From assembly GCA_964554215.1 (NCBI GenBank), contig CAZKND010000063.1:1-6180 (forward strand): 6,180 nt of DNA. The letters are read 5' to 3'. Below, in pieces: positions 5,678 through 6,180 of the stretch. The first letter of the stretch is position 1, and each line of letters begins with the position of its first letter. Both the position numbers and the translations under genes were made by a program. Source of the stretch: CAYLJV01 sp964554215 (GTDB lineage Archaea; Hadarchaeota; Hadarchaeia; Hadarchaeales; JAGGTB01). A model generated the notes under the pieces. It saw nothing but the letters and a program-made list of their open reading frames with translations. It had not been told where the DNA came from and searched no databases.

Positions 5678-6180
5678 GAGCTGGAAGAAGAGGATAGAAA
5701 GCTTTTTCTAAACTATGAACACGGCAAGGTCGAGATTAGCCCCTTTTTCGAAGACGTTTTCAGGATAAGGATTACGGAAGACGAGTTTGAGAAGGATCAC
5801 TCTTATGCTACGGAAAAATCATTGGAAGATTTCGACCCTGTAGACCCCGTTTTGGATGAGAAAGAAGACGAGATTTTGATAAAAACTCCGGAAATGACTC
5901 TAGAAATCACGAAAAACCCATTCGATTTAAAATTTTACGGTGGAGATCAGGATAATCCCTTCCTAGAAGACCAAAAAGGTTTCTCCTACTGTCGAGATGA
6001 AGATTCTATCAAAACTTTCAAAAAAATCAGGCCCGACGAGCATTTTTACGGATTCGGAGAGAAGACCGGACCTCTAGACAAGCGGGGAGAATCCATGGAG
6101 ATGTTTGCAGGAGACAGGGCTTTCAAAAAGGACGAGGACCCGCTCTACGTGTCCATCCCGTTCTTCATAGGCGTGGATGA
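5678..6180 (+). CDS. GH31 glycoside hydrolase (alpha-glucosidase-like), partial at both ends
   Basis: The frame starting at 5678 is open through the right edge: 167 codons of the N-terminal beta-sandwich region of a family 31 glycosidase. The start lies in the N gap and the catalytic barrel beyond the window. Diagnostic is EHFYGFGEKTGPLDKRGE (visible residues 121-138), followed by MFAGD (142-146) and DPLYVSIPFFIGV. The common GH31 form here is W-N-T-D or F-N-R-D; the Asp, which in human maltase-glucoamylase touches the substrate, is kept as D146, while the usual Trp is Phe and Arg is Gly. GH31 enzymes release alpha-linked sugars, most often glucose or xylose; the substrate cannot be told from this part. 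About 27% of residues are Asp or Glu, suggesting a salt-adapted enzyme. Any signal peptide would be in the gap, so its location is open. It is divergent from the membrane AbrB-type regulator, a likely controller (inference). Confidence 0.88.

Noticed and set aside
1..6180. CRISPR arrays, tRNA or rRNA genes, insertion sequences
   Set aside because: I found no regularly spaced repeats, no tRNA-like cloverleaf or conserved rRNA blocks, and no transposase-like reading frame or terminal repeats.

Overview
The window looks like a chromosomal piece of an uncultivated euryarchaeon, probably from a saline or brine setting. The main marker is a clear O-phosphoseryl-tRNA(Cys) synthetase (SepRS), an enzyme known essentially only from methanogens, Archaeoglobus and related uncultivated archaea. 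Supporting signs are an archaeal translin-family protein, TATA-type promoters, a mix of Shine-Dalgarno-led and apparently leaderless genes, AT-rich DNA, and cytoplasmic proteins very rich in Asp and Glu (about 27% in the visible part of the last gene), as in salt-adapted cells. An exact lineage cannot be read from the sequence; MSBL1-like or Methanonatronarchaeia-like groups are guesses. A 110-base run of N shows this is a draft assembly.

Layout: (1) Positions 1-1009, minus strand: the N-terminal 336 residues of an exported, helical DUF5667-like protein that runs off the left edge. (2) 1010-1308: a divergent intergenic region with a TATA box for the minus gene, two copies of an AAAAC-C-GTT-type motif and a perfect 12-bp palindrome at the promoter position of the plus gene. 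(3) 1309-1737, plus: a small two-helix membrane protein with a cytoplasmic winged-helix domain. (4) 1792-3994, plus: an 11-nt overlapping pair, translin-family protein and sepS. (5) 3995-4027: a very short convergent junction with T-tracts. (6) 4028-5425, minus: a membrane-spanning protein with two cytoplasmic AbrB/SpoVT-type domains and a large extracellular beta-rich region. (7) 5426-5567: a second divergent intergenic region with a strong TATA box. (8) 5568-5677: N gap. (9) 5678-6180, plus: the N-terminal part of a GH31 glycoside hydrolase that runs off the right edge.

How the genes may work together: the translin/sepS pair is an RNA-centred unit, with sepS starting tRNA-dependent cysteine synthesis. 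The two outer blocks each pair a membrane-tethered DNA-binding protein with a divergent target-like gene: wHTH membrane protein with exported DUF5667 protein, and tandem-AbrB membrane protein with GH31 glycosidase. The most interesting candidate system is the second: a possible one-component transmembrane regulator that could sense an extracellular ligand, perhaps carbohydrate, and control the divergent glycosidase. A shared near-palindromic motif (consensus CTAAAAAC-C-GTTTTTAG) lies about 20 bp upstream of the TATA box in both divergent regions and could be the operator. These regulatory links are inference.
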